40,156 nucleotides of DNA from Vagococcus lutrae (lineage in GTDB: Bacteria; Bacillota; Bacilli; Lactobacillales; Vagococcaceae). Location of the stretch: the NCBI RefSeq assembly GCF_003987555.1, contig NZ_NGJW01000015.1:1-40156 (forward strand). The letters are read 5' to 3'. The notes under the pieces are model-generated. The model worked only from the letters and a program-made list of their open reading frames with translations. It was not told the origin of the DNA and did not search any database. The stretch's first letter is position 1. Each line of letters starts with the position of its first letter. Shown in pieces: positions 14,682 through 24,762 of this stretch. The translations under genes and the position numbers were made by a program.

Positions 14682-16568
14682 TTATTTTTTCATAAAGCCG
14701 ATAATCAAGGCACTAATCAATGCGCCTAAAAGAATAAAGGCGATATAAAGCAATGGGTGGCTAATTAAAAAGATAACGAATATCCCACCGTGTGGCGCCA
14801 TTAATTTGATTCCCATACCGCTAACAAGTGCACCTGTGACAGCGGAACCTGCTACAAATCCTGGAATAATACGTAATGGGTCTGCTGCAGCAAAAGGAAT
14901 GGCTCCTTCTGTGATAAATGATGCCCCCATAATTAAGTTAGTTAAACCAGCATTTTGTTGTTGCTTGTCAAATTTATTTTTGAAAAGGGTTGTAGCTAAG
15001 AAAATAGCAAGGGGTGGCACCATTCCGCCAGCCATGACAGCAGCCATCACACTACTCCCACCTGTGGCAACCGAAGCTGCAAGTGTCCCTGTACCGAAGA
15101 CGTAGGCGGCTTTGTTAACAGGTCCTCCTAAGTCGATCGCCATCATTCCAGCCAGTAACGCACCGAGTAAGGCAGCGTTTGCTCCAGAAAGACCATTTAA
15201 GAAATTATTTAGACCGTTGTTAATGGCTTGCATTGGGATGTTAATAAGTAACATTAATCCCCCTGTGATTAAAACACCTAGCACTGGATAGAAAAGAATC
15301 GTGCGAATTCCTTCGAGTGATTTAGGTAAATTAGCGAGCGCTTTTTTCAAGAAGACCATGACATAACCTGCTAGGAAACCACCGATTAAGGCGCCTAAGA
15401 ATCCAGCCCCACCAGACGCGGCTAAACTCCCCGCAACAAACCCGGCAACTAAACCAGGACGGTCAGCAATACTAAAGGCGATATAACCTGCAAGGATAGG
15501 TAACATAAAGCTAAATGCAGCGCCACCGATTGTATTTAAGTAACCTGCAAAGGCGTTGTAGCTACCTAGTTGACTAAGTTCGCTTTGTGGGACTCCCATA
15601 AATTGGTCAACCATAAAGGCTAAGGCAATCGCAATTCCTCCGCCAATAACAAACGGTAACATGTTACTAACACCATTCATTAAATGTTTATAAATTTGTG
15701 AGCCAACAGAAGTATTGCTTGAACGGTTTTCGTCCCCTGTATTTTTCTTATCTTTAGCATGATAAGTCGGGGCTTGTTCATCTAAAATTTGATTAATGAG
15801 TGCTTCTGGTTGGCGAATACCGTCGCCTACCGGACGACTTAGTAAAGGTTTGCCGTCAAAACGTGCCATTTCAACATTTGTATCTGCTGCGACGATAACG
15901 CCTTTCGCTTCAGCGATTTCTGAATCAGTCAGACGATGTTGGACTCCGTCAGAGCCGTTTGTTTCAACACGAATTCTAACATTCATTTCTTTTGCTTTTT
16001 TAATAAGAGCTTCTTCTGCCATAAAGGTATGAGCGATACCTGTTGGGCAAGCAGTAACTGCAACAATCAACGGTTGTGTTTCTGCAGCTGTTACTTTAGG
16101 TGCTGTTTCTTTTGTTTCTTCTTGTGTCAGTACCGCGGTGATTTCTTGTGGTGTTTTAGCAGAACGAAGTGCCGCTAATTTGTCCGCGTCTAGCAATTGA
16201 CGTGAAATCGCTGCTAACGTTTGGAGATGTGTATCGTTTTGGTCATTAGCTGGTACGGCAATCATGAAAAACAAGTCCGTTGGCTGTTGATCCAGTGCTT
16301 CATAATCTAGTCCATTCAATGATCGAGCAAACAAAACAACCGGTTCGGTCACTGTTTCATTTTTTGCGTGAGGCATGGCGATACCATCCCCTAATCCAGT
16401 TGACGTTTGTGCTTCACGTTTTAAAATGGCCTCTTTAAACTGTTCATGGTCTGTGACATAGCCATGTGTGACAAGGCTACTAATCATTTCATCGATGGCG
16501 GCTTCTTTAGATCGAGCCTTTAAATCGAGTAACATAATTTCTTGTTTTAATAAGTCGCTAATTTTCAT
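14682..16568 (-). CDS. fruA: PTS fructose transporter subunit IIABC
   Basis: Fructose-specific PTS permease of 628 aa that imports fructose as fructose-1-phosphate. The EIIA domain (about 1-150) has the phospho-histidine H67 in GIAMPHAKN. The EIIB domain (about 165-265) has the phospho-cysteine C174 in TACPTGIAHTFMAEEAL. EIIC (about 290-625) is the multispanning channel, with GGAFMVDQFMG-like helices and GGPVNKAAYVFG. All three domains are complete and in the usual A-B-C order. The start overlaps the end of fruK by 11 nt, so the two are translationally coupled in a fruR-fruK-fruA operon. Confidence 0.95.
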   Translation of the reverse strand: MKISDLLKQEIMLLDLKARSKEAAIDEMISSLVTHGYVTDHEQFKEAILKREAQTSTGLGDGIAMPHAKNETVTEPVVLFARSLNGLDYEALDQQPTDLFFMIAVPANDQNDTHLQTLAAISRQLLDADKLAALRSAKTPQEITAVLTQEETKETAPKVTAAETQPLIVAVTACPTGIAHTFMAEEALIKKAKEMNVRIRVETNGSDGVQHRLTDSEIAEAKGVIVAADTNVEMARFDGKPLLSRPVGDGIRQPEALINQILDEQAPTYHAKDKKNTGDENRSSNTSVGSQIYKHLMNGVSNMLPFVIGGGIAIALAFMVDQFMGVPQSELSQLGSYNAFAGYLNTIGGAAFSFMLPILAGYIAFSIADRPGLVAGFVAGSLAASGGAGFLGALIGGFLAGYVMVFLKKALANLPKSLEGIRTILFYPVLGVLITGGLMLLINIPMQAINNGLNNFLNGLSGANAALLGALLAGMMAIDLGGPVNKAAYVFGTGTLAASVATGGSSVMAAVMAGGMVPPLAIFLATTLFKNKFDKQQQNAGLTNLIMGASFITEGAIPFAAADPLRIIPGFVAGSAVTGALVSGMGIKLMAPHGGIFVIFLISHPLLYIAFILLGALISALIIGFMKK

Positions 16569-17496
16569 CAGATTCTTCCTTTCTTGTTAAGCTGTTTATT
16601 TTAACTTGTTTGAGCATTGCTTCTATTTCTGTTTTAGTTGCTAAGTCGGCTGCAAATGCCGTAGCCGTTCCACTTGCTACCGCCAATTTGAAACTTTCAA
16701 GCGGAGAATAGCCTAATGTCACACCCGCTAAAAAGCCTGCCACCATGGAGTCCCCAGCTCCGACAGAATTAATCAATTCGCCTTTAATAGGTAAGGCTTG
16801 ATATACCTTGTTTTCCGTGAAAAATAATGAGCCATCTCCACCTAAAGAAATAATGACATGTTGGGCGCCTTTTGCCTGTAAGTCTTGTCCGTAAGGTATC
16901 ATTTCTGCTACAGACGTGAATGTCGTTTGATATAAATCAGCAAGTTCATGATGATTAGGCTTAATTAAAAAAGGCTGATAAGGTAGTGCTTCTTGCAGTG
17001 GTTCACCTGTTACGTCTAGTAAAAAGCGAGCACCTTGTTTAGTAATTTGTTGGATAATAGTGTCATAAAAATCAGCTGGTAAGCTATTTGGTAAGCTTCC
17101 TGATAAAACGACCGTGTCGTCTTCGGTTAAATCTGCTAGTTGTGCTAAGAGCGCCTTTTGCTCTTTGGTAGAAATAAGTGGACCTTTTCCATTTATTTCG
17201 GTTTCCACATGTGATTTCATCTTGAGATTAATACGCGTGGTGGCGTCTATCGGTGTAAATTGATGAGAAATTCCTTCATCTGTTAAGGCGCTTTCGATAA
17301 AAGCTCCCGTGAAATCACCTAAAAAACCTAAGGCAGTGGCTGGAACATTTAATTGATGTAAAACACGAGAAACATTAATACCTTTACCGCCAGGGAAGTA
17401 GTAAGAGTCATCATAGCGGTTTAAAGATCCTTCATGAAATTCATCTAAAAAAAAGTTAAAATCAATGGATGGATTTAAAGTTAATGTGTATATCAT
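16558..17496 (-). CDS. fruK: 1-phosphofructokinase
   Basis: A 312-aa PfkB-family sugar kinase that phosphorylates fructose-1-phosphate to fructose-1,6-bisphosphate. It shows TLNPSIDFNF at the N-terminus, the substrate loop FPGGKGINVSRVL, and the C-terminal anion-hole motif VGAGDSMVAGF with the catalytic base D249. The start is the ATG at 17496: it overlaps the fruR stop in an ATGA arrangement and has GGAGG (17504-17508) upstream. An in-frame start at 17541 would lie inside fruR. Context with fruA decides for fruK over tagatose-6-phosphate kinase. Confidence 0.95.
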   Translation of the reverse strand: MIYTLTLNPSIDFNFFLDEFHEGSLNRYDDSYYFPGGKGINVSRVLHQLNVPATALGFLGDFTGAFIESALTDEGISHQFTPIDATTRINLKMKSHVETEINGKGPLISTKEQKALLAQLADLTEDDTVVLSGSLPNSLPADFYDTIIQQITKQGARFLLDVTGEPLQEALPYQPFLIKPNHHELADLYQTTFTSVAEMIPYGQDLQAKGAQHVIISLGGDGSLFFTENKVYQALPIKGELINSVGAGDSMVAGFLAGVTLGYSPLESFKLAVASGTATAFAADLATKTEIEAMLKQVKINSLTRKEESDEN

Positions 17497-18242
17497 AGTG
17501 TGACCTCCGTAACTGTTGTGTCTTGATAGAGCGTGTGCCACTTTTCAGGTAAAACGTCTGTAATAATTTTAGCTTCTTCTAAATTTGCCACTTTCGAAAA
17601 GCTTAACGCTTCAAATTTAGAATGGTCAGCTAAGACAAAGCACTGCGAAGATTGACGCATGGCAGTTGCTTTGACGGTGGCTTCCTCTTCATCAGGCGTT
17701 GTAAAGCCATATTGATGATGAACGCCATTCATTCCCATAAAAGCTTTACTAAAATGATACTGGCCGAGTTGTTTAACACTTTCGCTCCCAATAATAGCTT
17801 GCGTAGATAACTTTAACCGTCCGCCAATCATAATGGCAGGAATCTGATGTTGCGCTAGATAATGAGCATGTACAATCGAATTTGTGACAATGCGAATATC
17901 CGTTCGTAATATAAAAGGTAACATTTCATAAGTAGTAGAACCTGCATCTAAATAAATAACATCATTTGGTTCAATGAGCTGTGCTGCTGAACGAGCAATC
18001 GCTTTTTTCTCCACTAGATATAAGTCAGCTTTTTCACTCATGCTAAGTTCAGTATTTAAATGAAATAACGTACTTGCACCGCCGTGAACTCGTTTTAACT
18101 GACCATCTTGTTCAAGTTCTTTTAAATCACGACGAATGGTGGATTCTGACGTCTGGGTTTCTAACACTAAATCGGATGTCTTGATGGTGTGTCGCTGTGC
18201 TAATTCTTTAAGAATGTATGCTTTACGTTCTTCTGTTAACAT
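17493..18242 (-). CDS. fruR: DeoR-family fructose operon repressor
   Basis: A 249-aa DeoR-family regulator. The N-terminal helix-turn-helix region contains KTSDLVLETQTSESTIRRDL and VHGGAS. The C-terminal sugar-phosphate sensor domain contains IYLDAGSTTYEMLPF and the IIGSESVKQL and CFVLADHSKF segments. Relatives bind fructose-1-phosphate, which relieves repression. It heads the fruR-fruK-fruA operon and should act at the four 10-bp repeats at 18289-18328. I choose the ATG at 18242, 6 nt after GAGGG; the ATG at 18248 would directly touch that ribosome site. Confidence 0.9.
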   Translation of the reverse strand: MLTEERKAYILKELAQRHTIKTSDLVLETQTSESTIRRDLKELEQDGQLKRVHGGASTLFHLNTELSMSEKADLYLVEKKAIARSAAQLIEPNDVIYLDAGSTTYEMLPFILRTDIRIVTNSIVHAHYLAQHQIPAIMIGGRLKLSTQAIIGSESVKQLGQYHFSKAFMGMNGVHHQYGFTTPDEEEATVKATAMRQSSQCFVLADHSKFEALSFSKVANLEEAKIITDVLPEKWHTLYQDTTVTEVTL

Positions 18243-18264
18243 AATCATCCCTCACTTTATATTT

Positions 18265-18293
18265 AGTTTAGCATAAAAGCAAAACGCTTTCAA
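18265..18293 (-). promoter_or_regulatory. promoter of the fru operon
   Basis: On the minus strand TTGAAA (18288-18293) and TAAACT (18265-18270) are 17 bp apart, with a TGC extension before the -10. The spacer holds the cre-like site and the -35 touches the first 10-bp repeat. Confidence 0.6.
18279..18292 (-). promoter_or_regulatory. cre-like site (CcpA catabolite control)
   Basis: TGAAAGCGTTTTGC on the minus strand fits the cre consensus except for the last two bases. It occupies the promoter spacer of the fru operon, so CcpA binding would repress it. Confidence 0.5.
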
Positions 18294-18328
18294 TCAAAAA
18301 CATCCAAAATCAGCCAAAAACAACCAAA
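18289..18328. promoter_or_regulatory. FruR operator: four 10-bp direct repeats
   Basis: Four consecutive 10-bp units lie in exact 10-bp phase. On the + strand they are TTCAATCAAA, AACATCCAAA, ATCAGCCAAA and AACAACCAAA. Phased direct repeats beside the -35 box are typical of DeoR-family operators. The pattern ends abruptly after the fourth unit. Confidence 0.65.
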
Positions 18329-18383
18329 GCCGACTGGTTTCAATAAAGAAAAAAGTCGCTAGCTTTCAATTCTACTTATTTAT

Positions 18384-18392
18384 TGTTAAAAT
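18384..18392 (+). promoter_or_regulatory. extended -10 of the ymdB-mutSL operon
   Basis: TGTTAAAAT is a TGn-extended -10 about 34 bp before the ymdB start. TTTCAA 18 bp upstream is a weak -35. Confidence 0.4.
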
Positions 18393-18425
18393 ATAAGGTA
18401 ATGAAAAAGAGAAGAGGATGCATGA

Positions 18426-19226
18426 ATGCGAATATTATTTGTAGGGGATGTCGTGGGAAGTTTAGGTCGAAAAATGGTGGCAGAATATTTGCCGCGATTA
18501 AAGCAACGGTATCGTCCTCAAGTGACCATTGTTAATGGCGAAAATGCTGCGGCAGGTCGAGGTATTACTGAAAAAATCTATAAAAAATTATTACAAGACG
18601 GGGCAGATGTCGTCACTCTTGGTAATCACGCTTGGGATAATCGGGATATCTTTAATTTTATCGATACTGCACCGAAAATGGTTCGACCGGCAAACTTTCC
18701 AGTGGCCTCTACGCCGGGTCAAGGGATTGTCTATGTGAAAGTCAATCAAGTGGAGTTGGCGGTGATTAATCTTCAAGGACGCACATTTATGACGGCGATT
18801 GATGATCCATTTGAAAAGATAAGCGAATTAGTTGCTGAAGCGAAACAGCGTACGCCGTTAATTTTTGTAGATTTTCATGCAGAAACGACCAGTGAAAAGC
18901 AAGCGATGGGTTGGTATTTAGATGGCCAAGTCTCAGCAGTTGTTGGGACACACACGCATGTTCAAACAAGTGATGCACGTATTTTGCCGGGAGGAACGGC
19001 TTATTTAACGGACGTTGGGATGACAGGTCCGTATGATGGAATTCTTGGGATGCAGCGAGAAGCTGTGATAGGGAAATTTCAAACGGCGTTACCCCATCGA
19101 TTTGAAGTCGTTGAAGAAGGTCGCGGCCTTGTCTCTTATTGTGTGATTGAATTGGATGACCAGACGGGACAAGCTAAATCGATTACACCGGGCTTAATAA
19201 ATGCTGATCATCCTTGGCGTGATTAG
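18426..19226 (+). CDS. ymdB: YmdB-family metallophosphodiesterase
   Basis: A 266-aa metal-dependent phosphoesterase (TIGR00282 type). In Bacillus subtilis YmdB hydrolyses 2',3'-cyclic nucleotides and affects biofilm and motility decisions. Metal ligands are visible: D8 in FVGDVVG, E39-N40 in NGENAAAGRGI, N67-H68 in LGNHAWDN, FHAETTSEK, and THTHVQTSD. An AGAGGA site precedes the ATG. It is the first gene of a rightward operon with ricA, mutS and mutL, in the order known from Bacillus but without the intervening genes. Confidence 0.93.
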   Translation: MRILFVGDVVGSLGRKMVAEYLPRLKQRYRPQVTIVNGENAAAGRGITEKIYKKLLQDGADVVTLGNHAWDNRDIFNFIDTAPKMVRPANFPVASTPGQGIVYVKVNQVELAVINLQGRTFMTAIDDPFEKISELVAEAKQRTPLIFVDFHAETTSEKQAMGWYLDGQVSAVVGTHTHVQTSDARILPGGTAYLTDVGMTGPYDGILGMQREAVIGKFQTALPHRFEVVEEGRGLVSYCVIELDDQTGQAKSITPGLINADHPWRD

Positions 19227-19237
19227 AAGGTGATAAT

Positions 19238-19651
19238 ATGACAGAAGAAAGACATATTCAAGACGATGACATTCAAGGAGCGTTGACAACATTATTGCAT
19301 CAGTTGCAAGCGTACGATGTGATTCAAAACTATCAGTTGATTGAAGCACAAGCAAAAGATCATCCTGCGCTACAGGAGCTGATTGAACGTATTAAAGCTG
19401 AGCAAAAAAATGTCGTGCAATTTGAGCATTATGATAAACCAGTAGCTGCTCAAAAAGCATTAAAGGAAGCTGATCGTTTACAAGCGGAGCTAGAAAATCA
19501 TCCACTAGTGGTCAGTTACCGTCATCGTCTTATCGAGGCAAATGAACTCGTCCAATATATAACACAGCGTATCGAGACAACTGTGAACGACGAATTAGAA
19601 CATAAATTTTTAGAAACGTTTCAACAAGAAGAACCGTTTGATGAGGAGTGA
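19238..19651 (+). CDS. ricA: RicA/YmcA family regulatory protein
   Basis: A small helical protein of the YlbF/YmcA family (137 aa), rich in Gln, Glu and Lys, with no enzyme motif. In Bacillus RicA joins RicF and RicT in the Y-complex, which binds an iron-sulfur cluster and steers RNase Y mRNA cleavage. Family fit is from the all-helical pattern, the LIEAQAKDHPALQELIERI region and the position between ymdB and mutS. The cysteine that contributes to cluster binding in Bacillus YmcA is not apparent: this protein has no cysteine at all. It starts 11 bp after ymdB. Confidence 0.85.
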   Translation: MTEERHIQDDDIQGALTTLLHQLQAYDVIQNYQLIEAQAKDHPALQELIERIKAEQKNVVQFEHYDKPVAAQKALKEADRLQAELENHPLVVSYRHRLIEANELVQYITQRIETTVNDELEHKFLETFQQEEPFDEE

Positions 19652-19659
19652 CGTAGAAA

Positions 19660-22248
19660 GTGTCTCAATCTAAAAAATTAACCCCTATGATGGAACAATA
19701 TTTGGGAATAAAAGCGCAATATCCGGATGCTTTTTTATTTTATCGTTTAGGCGACTTTTATGAAATGTTCTATGAAGATGCTGAGCGAGCGGCGCAATTG
19801 TTAGAATTAACGTTAACAAGCCGCAATCGTAAAGCAGAAGATCCGATTCCCATGGCGGGTATTCCTTATCATTCTGCAGAAGGATACATCGAAACTTTAG
19901 TGGAGTTAGGCTATAAAGTTGCTATCTGTGAACAAGTAGAAGATCCTAAGACGACCAAAGGGATGGTCAAGCGAGAAGTTGTCCGTTTAATCACACCGGG
20001 AACGGTAATGGAAGGAAAAACGATTGAAGCCAAAGGAAATAACTACTTAACAGCACTTTACTATGAAAACGAGAGTGACATCGGTTTTGCCTATGTCGAT
20101 TTAAGTACGGGTGAATTGAAAGTCACACATTTAGTAGATGAGATGAGCGTTATTAATGAATGTGCTAACTTAAAAACGAAAGAAATAGTTTTAGGGACAA
20201 CTATTCCTGACTCATTAAGAGAACAACTGGCATTGCGTTTTAATATTTTGTTTTCTGAGCACGATGCGTCGGATGTTTCGACAAATCATGCAGTAGATGA
20301 TTCACAGTTTGACATGCCAAGTATGAAAAAAGTTCTCGACACGTTAATTAGCTATTTGTCGGTAACACAAAAAAGACATCTGAGTCACTTGCAGCCAGCA
20401 GAAACGTATGAACCAGCTCATTATTTAAAATTAGATCACTATTCAAAATATAATTTAGAGCTTACACAGTCAATTCGGACGGGAAAAAAACACGGTACGC
20501 TGCTTTGGTTATTAGATGAAACGCAAACAGCTATGGGAGGGCGTCTTCTAAAGCAATGGCTCGACCGACCGCTTATTCAAAGTCATGCAATTGAACGTCG
20601 TCAACAACGTGTGCAAGTTTTGGTTGATAGTTTTTTTGAACGGCTAAGCTTGCAAGAACTACTTAAAAATGTGTACGACTTGGAGCGCCTAGCAGGTAAG
20701 GTCGCCTTTGGAACAGTGAACGGTCGCGATTTATTACAGTTGAAACACTCTTTGCAACAGATACCAGACATCCGTCATGTTTTGACGGGAATTAATCAAG
20801 GGGAGTGGGATGACGTACTAGAGGAAATGGATCCTGCACCAGACGTGGTCGCTTTGATTGACCGTGCGATAGATGAAGAAGCACCTCTTTCGATTACAGA
20901 AGGCAAGGTAATCAAAGACGGTTATCACGAGCAACTCGACCAATACCGAGATGCGATGCGTAACGGAAAAAAATGGTTGGCGGAGTTAGAAGCGCGCGAA
21001 AAGTTAGAAACAGGTATTAAGACTTTAAAAATAGGGTTTAATAGAGTGTTTGGCTACTATATAGAGGTCAGTAAAGGACAATTAGCGAACTTACCTGAAA
21101 GTCGTTATGAAAGAAAGCAGACGTTAGCGAACGCTGAGCGTTTTATTACCCCAGAGTTAAAAGAAAAAGAATCATTAATTTTAGAAGCAGAAGAAAAGTC
21201 ACAACAACTAGAGTATGAGCTGTTCTTAGAAGTGCGTGAAGCAGTCAAACATGAAATTAGTCGTTTACAACGTTTAGCACGTGCTGTCGCTGCTGTTGAC
21301 GTTCTACAGGGGTTTGCGACAGTCAGTGAAGCGTATCAATATGTTCGACCAGAAATGGTACAAAATGGACAAAACTTATGTATTCAAGATGGCCGACATC
21401 CTGTGGTTGAAAAAGTGATGGGGCATCAATCATATGTTCCAAACGATATTGAAATGTCTGAAGATACAGAGATACTACTTATTACGGGGCCTAATATGTC
21501 AGGTAAGAGTACTTATATGCGTCAACTTGCTTTAACGGTTGTCATGGCTCAGATGGGCTGTTTTGTCCCGGCAACGCATGCGGTCTTGCCTATATTCGAC
21601 CAAATCTTTACGCGTATCGGGGCGTCGGATGATTTAATAGCCGGACAAAGTACCTTTATGGTTGAAATGATGGAAGCGAATGAAGCCTTGCAACACGCGA
21701 CGCCTCAAAGTTTAATTTTATTTGATGAACTGGGTCGTGGAACGGCGACGTATGACGGTATGGCGTTAGCACAGGCTATTATCGAATATATTCATCAAGA
21801 AGTTCATTGTAAAACACTGTTTTCAACGCATTATCATGAACTGACTGTTTTGGAAGAGAATTTATCAAAAGTGGTCAATTATCATGTGGGAGCTGTTGAA
21901 AAAGACGGAGATGTTGTGTTTCTCCATAAAATGTTACCGGGACCAGCGGATAAAAGTTACGGTATACATGTAGCTAAGTTAGCTGGGATGCCATCTAAAC
22001 TTCTAGCGCGAGCAACTGAGCGCTTAACTGAGTTAGAGAGTTTATCCGCACCTTTAGTAAGTGATACCGACGTTCAAGAGAACGAGAGAACTGAAAAGAA
22101 AGCACAAGAACAGCTCAGTCTGTTTCCAAGTGTAGACCAAGATGAACAAGCAGTATTAGAAGAAGTCAAGCAACTTAATTTATTAACTATGACGCCACTC
22201 GAAGCGATGAATGTCTTAAGTCAGTGGCAAGAAAAATTAAAGGGGTAA
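19660..22248 (+). CDS. mutS: DNA mismatch repair protein MutS
   Basis: The 862-aa mismatch recognition ATPase. The mismatch-wedging motif GDFYEMF (F33, E35) is intact. Connector, lever and clamp domains follow. The ATPase domain has the Walker A motif GPNMSGKST (K616), Walker [17 protein letters not shown] and the STHYHE segment. Near the C-terminus QLSLF (818-822) matches the beta-clamp binding consensus, which fits Gram-positive MutS recruitment to the replisome. The start codon is GTG at 19660, chosen because the residues after it align with the usual MutS N-terminus. It begins 8 bp after ricA and precedes mutL by 20 bp. Confidence 0.97.
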   Translation: MSQSKKLTPMMEQYLGIKAQYPDAFLFYRLGDFYEMFYEDAERAAQLLELTLTSRNRKAEDPIPMAGIPYHSAEGYIETLVELGYKVAICEQVEDPKTTKGMVKREVVRLITPGTVMEGKTIEAKGNNYLTALYYENESDIGFAYVDLSTGELKVTHLVDEMSVINECANLKTKEIVLGTTIPDSLREQLALRFNILFSEHDASDVSTNHAVDDSQFDMPSMKKVLDTLISYLSVTQKRHLSHLQPAETYEPAHYLKLDHYSKYNLELTQSIRTGKKHGTLLWLLDETQTAMGGRLLKQWLDRPLIQSHAIERRQQRVQVLVDSFFERLSLQELLKNVYDLERLAGKVAFGTVNGRDLLQLKHSLQQIPDIRHVLTGINQGEWDDVLEEMDPAPDVVALIDRAIDEEAPLSITEGKVIKDGYHEQLDQYRDAMRNGKKWLAELEAREKLETGIKTLKIGFNRVFGYYIEVSKGQLANLPESRYERKQTLANAERFITPELKEKESLILEAEEKSQQLEYELFLEVREAVKHEISRLQRLARAVAAVDVLQGFATVSEAYQYVRPEMVQNGQNLCIQDGRHPVVEKVMGHQSYVPNDIEMSEDTEILLITGPNMSGKSTYMRQLALTVVMAQMGCFVPATHAVLPIFDQIFTRIGASDDLIAGQSTFMVEMMEANEALQHATPQSLILFDELGRGTATYDGMALAQAIIEYIHQEVHCKTLFSTHYHELTVLEENLSKVVNYHVGAVEKDGDVVFLHKMLPGPADKSYGIHVAKLAGMPSKLLARATERLTELESLSAPLVSDTDVQENERTEKKAQEQLSLFPSVDQDEQAVLEEVKQLNLLTMTPLEAMNVLSQWQEKLKG

Positions 22249-22268
22249 AAAGAAGGAGGCACTCGTAA

Positions 22269-24173
22269 ATGAAACAAATCCGTGAACTTTCTGAAGTACT
22301 AGCGAATCAAATCGCCGCCGGAGAAGTCGTTGAACGACCTGCCTCCGTCGTGAAAGAGTTAGTTGAAAACGCCGTTGACGCCCAAAGTACGCAAATTGAT
22401 ATTTTGTTAGAAGAGGCGGGGTTAAAAAAAATCACAGTGATTGATAACGGACTAGGTATCTACGATGAAGATGTGATTGATGCTTTTAAACGACATGCCA
22501 CCAGTAAAATTCAAACCCAGCAAGATTTATTCCGTATTCAAACGTTAGGATTTCGAGGTGAGGCGTTACCGAGTATCGCCTCGGTATCCAAAGTAACAGT
22601 GGAAACGTCGACAGGTAAAGAAGGCTCGTATGTGGCATTAAAAGGTGGCGAAGTGGTCGAACATAGACCGCATTCTCTTCGTCAAGGGACGAAAATTGTC
22701 GTAGCGGACTTGTTTTTTAATACACCCGCACGGTTAAAATATGTTAAAACATTACAAACCGAGCTAGCCAATGTTGTGGATATCGTGCAACGCATGGCGA
22801 TGAGTCATCCAGAAATTGCGTTCCGACTGGTTCATGATGGAAATGCATTGTTTAGAACGAGTGGTAATGGCGATTTAAAACAAGCGATTGCTGGTATTTA
22901 TGGTGTCAGTACGGCCAAAAAAATGATACACGTTGAAGCAGAGGATTTAGACTTTCAATTAAGTGGTTATATTTCGTTACCTGAATTGACGCGTGCCAGT
23001 CGTAAGTATATGACTGTGTTAATCAATGGTCGCTATATCAAAAACTTTGCCTTGAATAAGGCGATTACAAATGGGTATCGCTCGAAGTTAATGATTGGCC
23101 GTTTCCCTATTGCCGTGCTAAAAATAGAGATGGATCCACTCCTTGTCGATGTTAACGTACATCCTACTAAACAAGAAGTCCGTCTAAGTAAAGAAAAAGA
23201 GTTGGAAACATTGATTGAGACGGCGATTCATCAAGCGTTAAGCGAGGAAGTATTGATTCCATCAGTACCAGGTGCTACTATGCAAGAGAAAAAACAAGTT
23301 GTCTCATCAAGACACCCTGTTTCATCTGTACCTAATACAATGCCTGAGAAAAAAGATGAACCCAAAGCGAAGGAAACGACCTTAAAATTTGATCCGGTTC
23401 GGCATCAATTTTTTGTGAATGAACCGACAGTGGCGGTTAAAGATGATAAAGAACAAGCACATATCAATCCTCACGAATACATTAATGAATTAAGTGATGT
23501 TGAGAGTGAGAAATTACGACATCCTTTTGGAAAACAAGAAACAGAATCCTTAGTTGACATTGAACCGGAGAAAGCGAAACAGACATTTCCAGAATTAGAA
23601 TACTTTGGTCAAATGCACGGCACTTACTTATTTGCTCAAAGTGAGCAAGGTCTTTATATTATTGATCAGCATGCTGCACAAGAGCGTATTAAATATGAGT
23701 ATTATCGGGACAAAATCGGAGAAGTGGGCGAGGATCGTCAACATCTGCTATTGCCTTTAGTTTTGGAATATCCGTATCAAGATTTGGTGACGTTTCAAGA
23801 GAAAAAACCATTGCTTGAAGCGGTCGGTTTATATTTAGAACCGTTTGGGAATAATAGTGTGATTATTCGTGAACATCCCACTTGGTTTCCAGAAGGACAG
23901 GAAGAAGCGGTCATTCGAGACATGTTAGATTATTTGTTAAAGCATGGCAACATTAGTATCGCTAAGTTTCGCGAAGAGCAAGCCATTATGATGAGTTGTA
24001 AAAAATCGATTAAAGCGAATCATCATTTGTCCGATGCACAAGCACGACAGTTGCTTTTAGATTTAAAAATGTGTCAAAATCCATTTAACTGCCCTCATGG
24101 ACGTCCAGTGCTCGTTCACTTTACGCCGCATGAAATGGAGCGGATGTTTAAACGGATTCAAGATTCCCATTAA
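22269..24173 (+). CDS. mutL: DNA mismatch repair endonuclease MutL
   Basis: The 634-aa partner of MutS. The N-terminal GHKL ATPase shows ANQIAAGEVVERPASVVKEL with catalytic E30 and the magnesium-binding N34, then DNGLGI and GFRGEAL. A charged, variable linker spans about 335-440. The C-terminal domain carries the metal-binding nuclease motif DQHAAQERIKYE (466-477), with CKKSIKANHH and CPHGRP later. It is therefore the nicking type used by bacteria without MutH. A strong AAGGAGG (22253-22259) precedes the ATG. Last repair gene before maf and msrB in the same transcript. Confidence 0.97.
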   Translation: MKQIRELSEVLANQIAAGEVVERPASVVKELVENAVDAQSTQIDILLEEAGLKKITVIDNGLGIYDEDVIDAFKRHATSKIQTQQDLFRIQTLGFRGEALPSIASVSKVTVETSTGKEGSYVALKGGEVVEHRPHSLRQGTKIVVADLFFNTPARLKYVKTLQTELANVVDIVQRMAMSHPEIAFRLVHDGNALFRTSGNGDLKQAIAGIYGVSTAKKMIHVEAEDLDFQLSGYISLPELTRASRKYMTVLINGRYIKNFALNKAITNGYRSKLMIGRFPIAVLKIEMDPLLVDVNVHPTKQEVRLSKEKELETLIETAIHQALSEEVLIPSVPGATMQEKKQVVSSRHPVSSVPNTMPEKKDEPKAKETTLKFDPVRHQFFVNEPTVAVKDDKEQAHINPHEYINELSDVESEKLRHPFGKQETESLVDIEPEKAKQTFPELEYFGQMHGTYLFAQSEQGLYIIDQHAAQERIKYEYYRDKIGEVGEDRQHLLLPLVLEYPYQDLVTFQEKKPLLEAVGLYLEPFGNNSVIIREHPTWFPEGQEEAVIRDMLDYLLKHGNISIAKFREEQAIMMSCKKSIKANHHLSDAQARQLLLDLKMCQNPFNCPHGRPVLVHFTPHEMERMFKRIQDSH

Positions 24174-24189
24174 GAGGAGTGAAAAAGCT

Positions 24190-24762
24190 ATGCAGTCCTT
24201 AATTTTAGCCTCTCAGTCTCCAAGAAGACATGAGTTAATGCGTTATATTACGTCCGATTTTGAAATTGTGTCGGCTTCAATTGACGAGTGTGTTTATGAA
24301 AATGAATCGGTCGAAGATTATGTCGTGCGTATGGCAGAAACTAAAGCAGAAAATGTCTATCAAAATCATCCAGAATCAGTGGTTATTGGATGCGATACGA
24401 TTGTTAGTTACAAAAATGAAATTTTAGGCAAGCCGGTAGATAAAGATGAAGCTTATCGCGTATTGTCGTTATTATCAGGGAAAACGCATCACGTCCTAAC
24501 GGCTGTTTCGATTGTGTCTTCACAAAAGAAAAAATCCTTTATATCGAAAGCAGAAGTTACTTTTTTCCCTTTAACATCAGAAGAAATATGGCGCTATATA
24601 CATACAGATGAACCTATGGATAAAGCAGGCGCTTATGGCATCCAAGGGAAAGGTAGCTTGTTTGTTTCTGAAATAAAAGGGGACTATTATAGTATTGTAG
24701 GATTGCCAGTTGCGCATTTACAACGTCACTTAATGAGTTTTATACAAGGAGAATCGCTATGA
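24190..24762 (+). CDS. maf: Maf-family nucleoside triphosphate pyrophosphatase
   Basis: A 190-aa Maf protein that hydrolyses dTTP/UTP or modified pyrimidine nucleotides to monophosphates, limiting their entry into nucleic acids. It has the N-terminal [13 protein letters not shown] loop, the GCDTIV motif with the catalytic aspartate, [14 protein letters not shown] and [12 protein letters not shown]. The start at 24190 is chosen because AGAGGAG lies upstream and the protein then begins with the family motif; an upstream in-frame extension would run through mutL. Its stop overlaps the msrB start in ATGA form. Confidence 0.93.
   Translation: MQSLILASQSPRRHELMRYITSDFEIVSASIDECVYENESVEDYVVRMAETKAENVYQNHPESVVIGCDTIVSYKNEILGKPVDKDEAYRVLSLLSGKTHHVLTAVSIVSSQKKKSFISKAEVTFFPLTSEEIWRYIHTDEPMDKAGAYGIQGKGSLFVSEIKGDYYSIVGLPVAHLQRHLMSFIQGESL

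Noticed and set aside
14806-16178. Open frames on the + strand inside fruA
   Set aside because: They run antisense to a complete PTS gene, have no ribosome sites and encode low-complexity sequence that mirrors the membrane protein.
18289-18328. CRISPR-like repeats upstream of fruR
   Set aside because: Units are 10 bp with no spacers and lie at a promoter; they fit DeoR-type operators.
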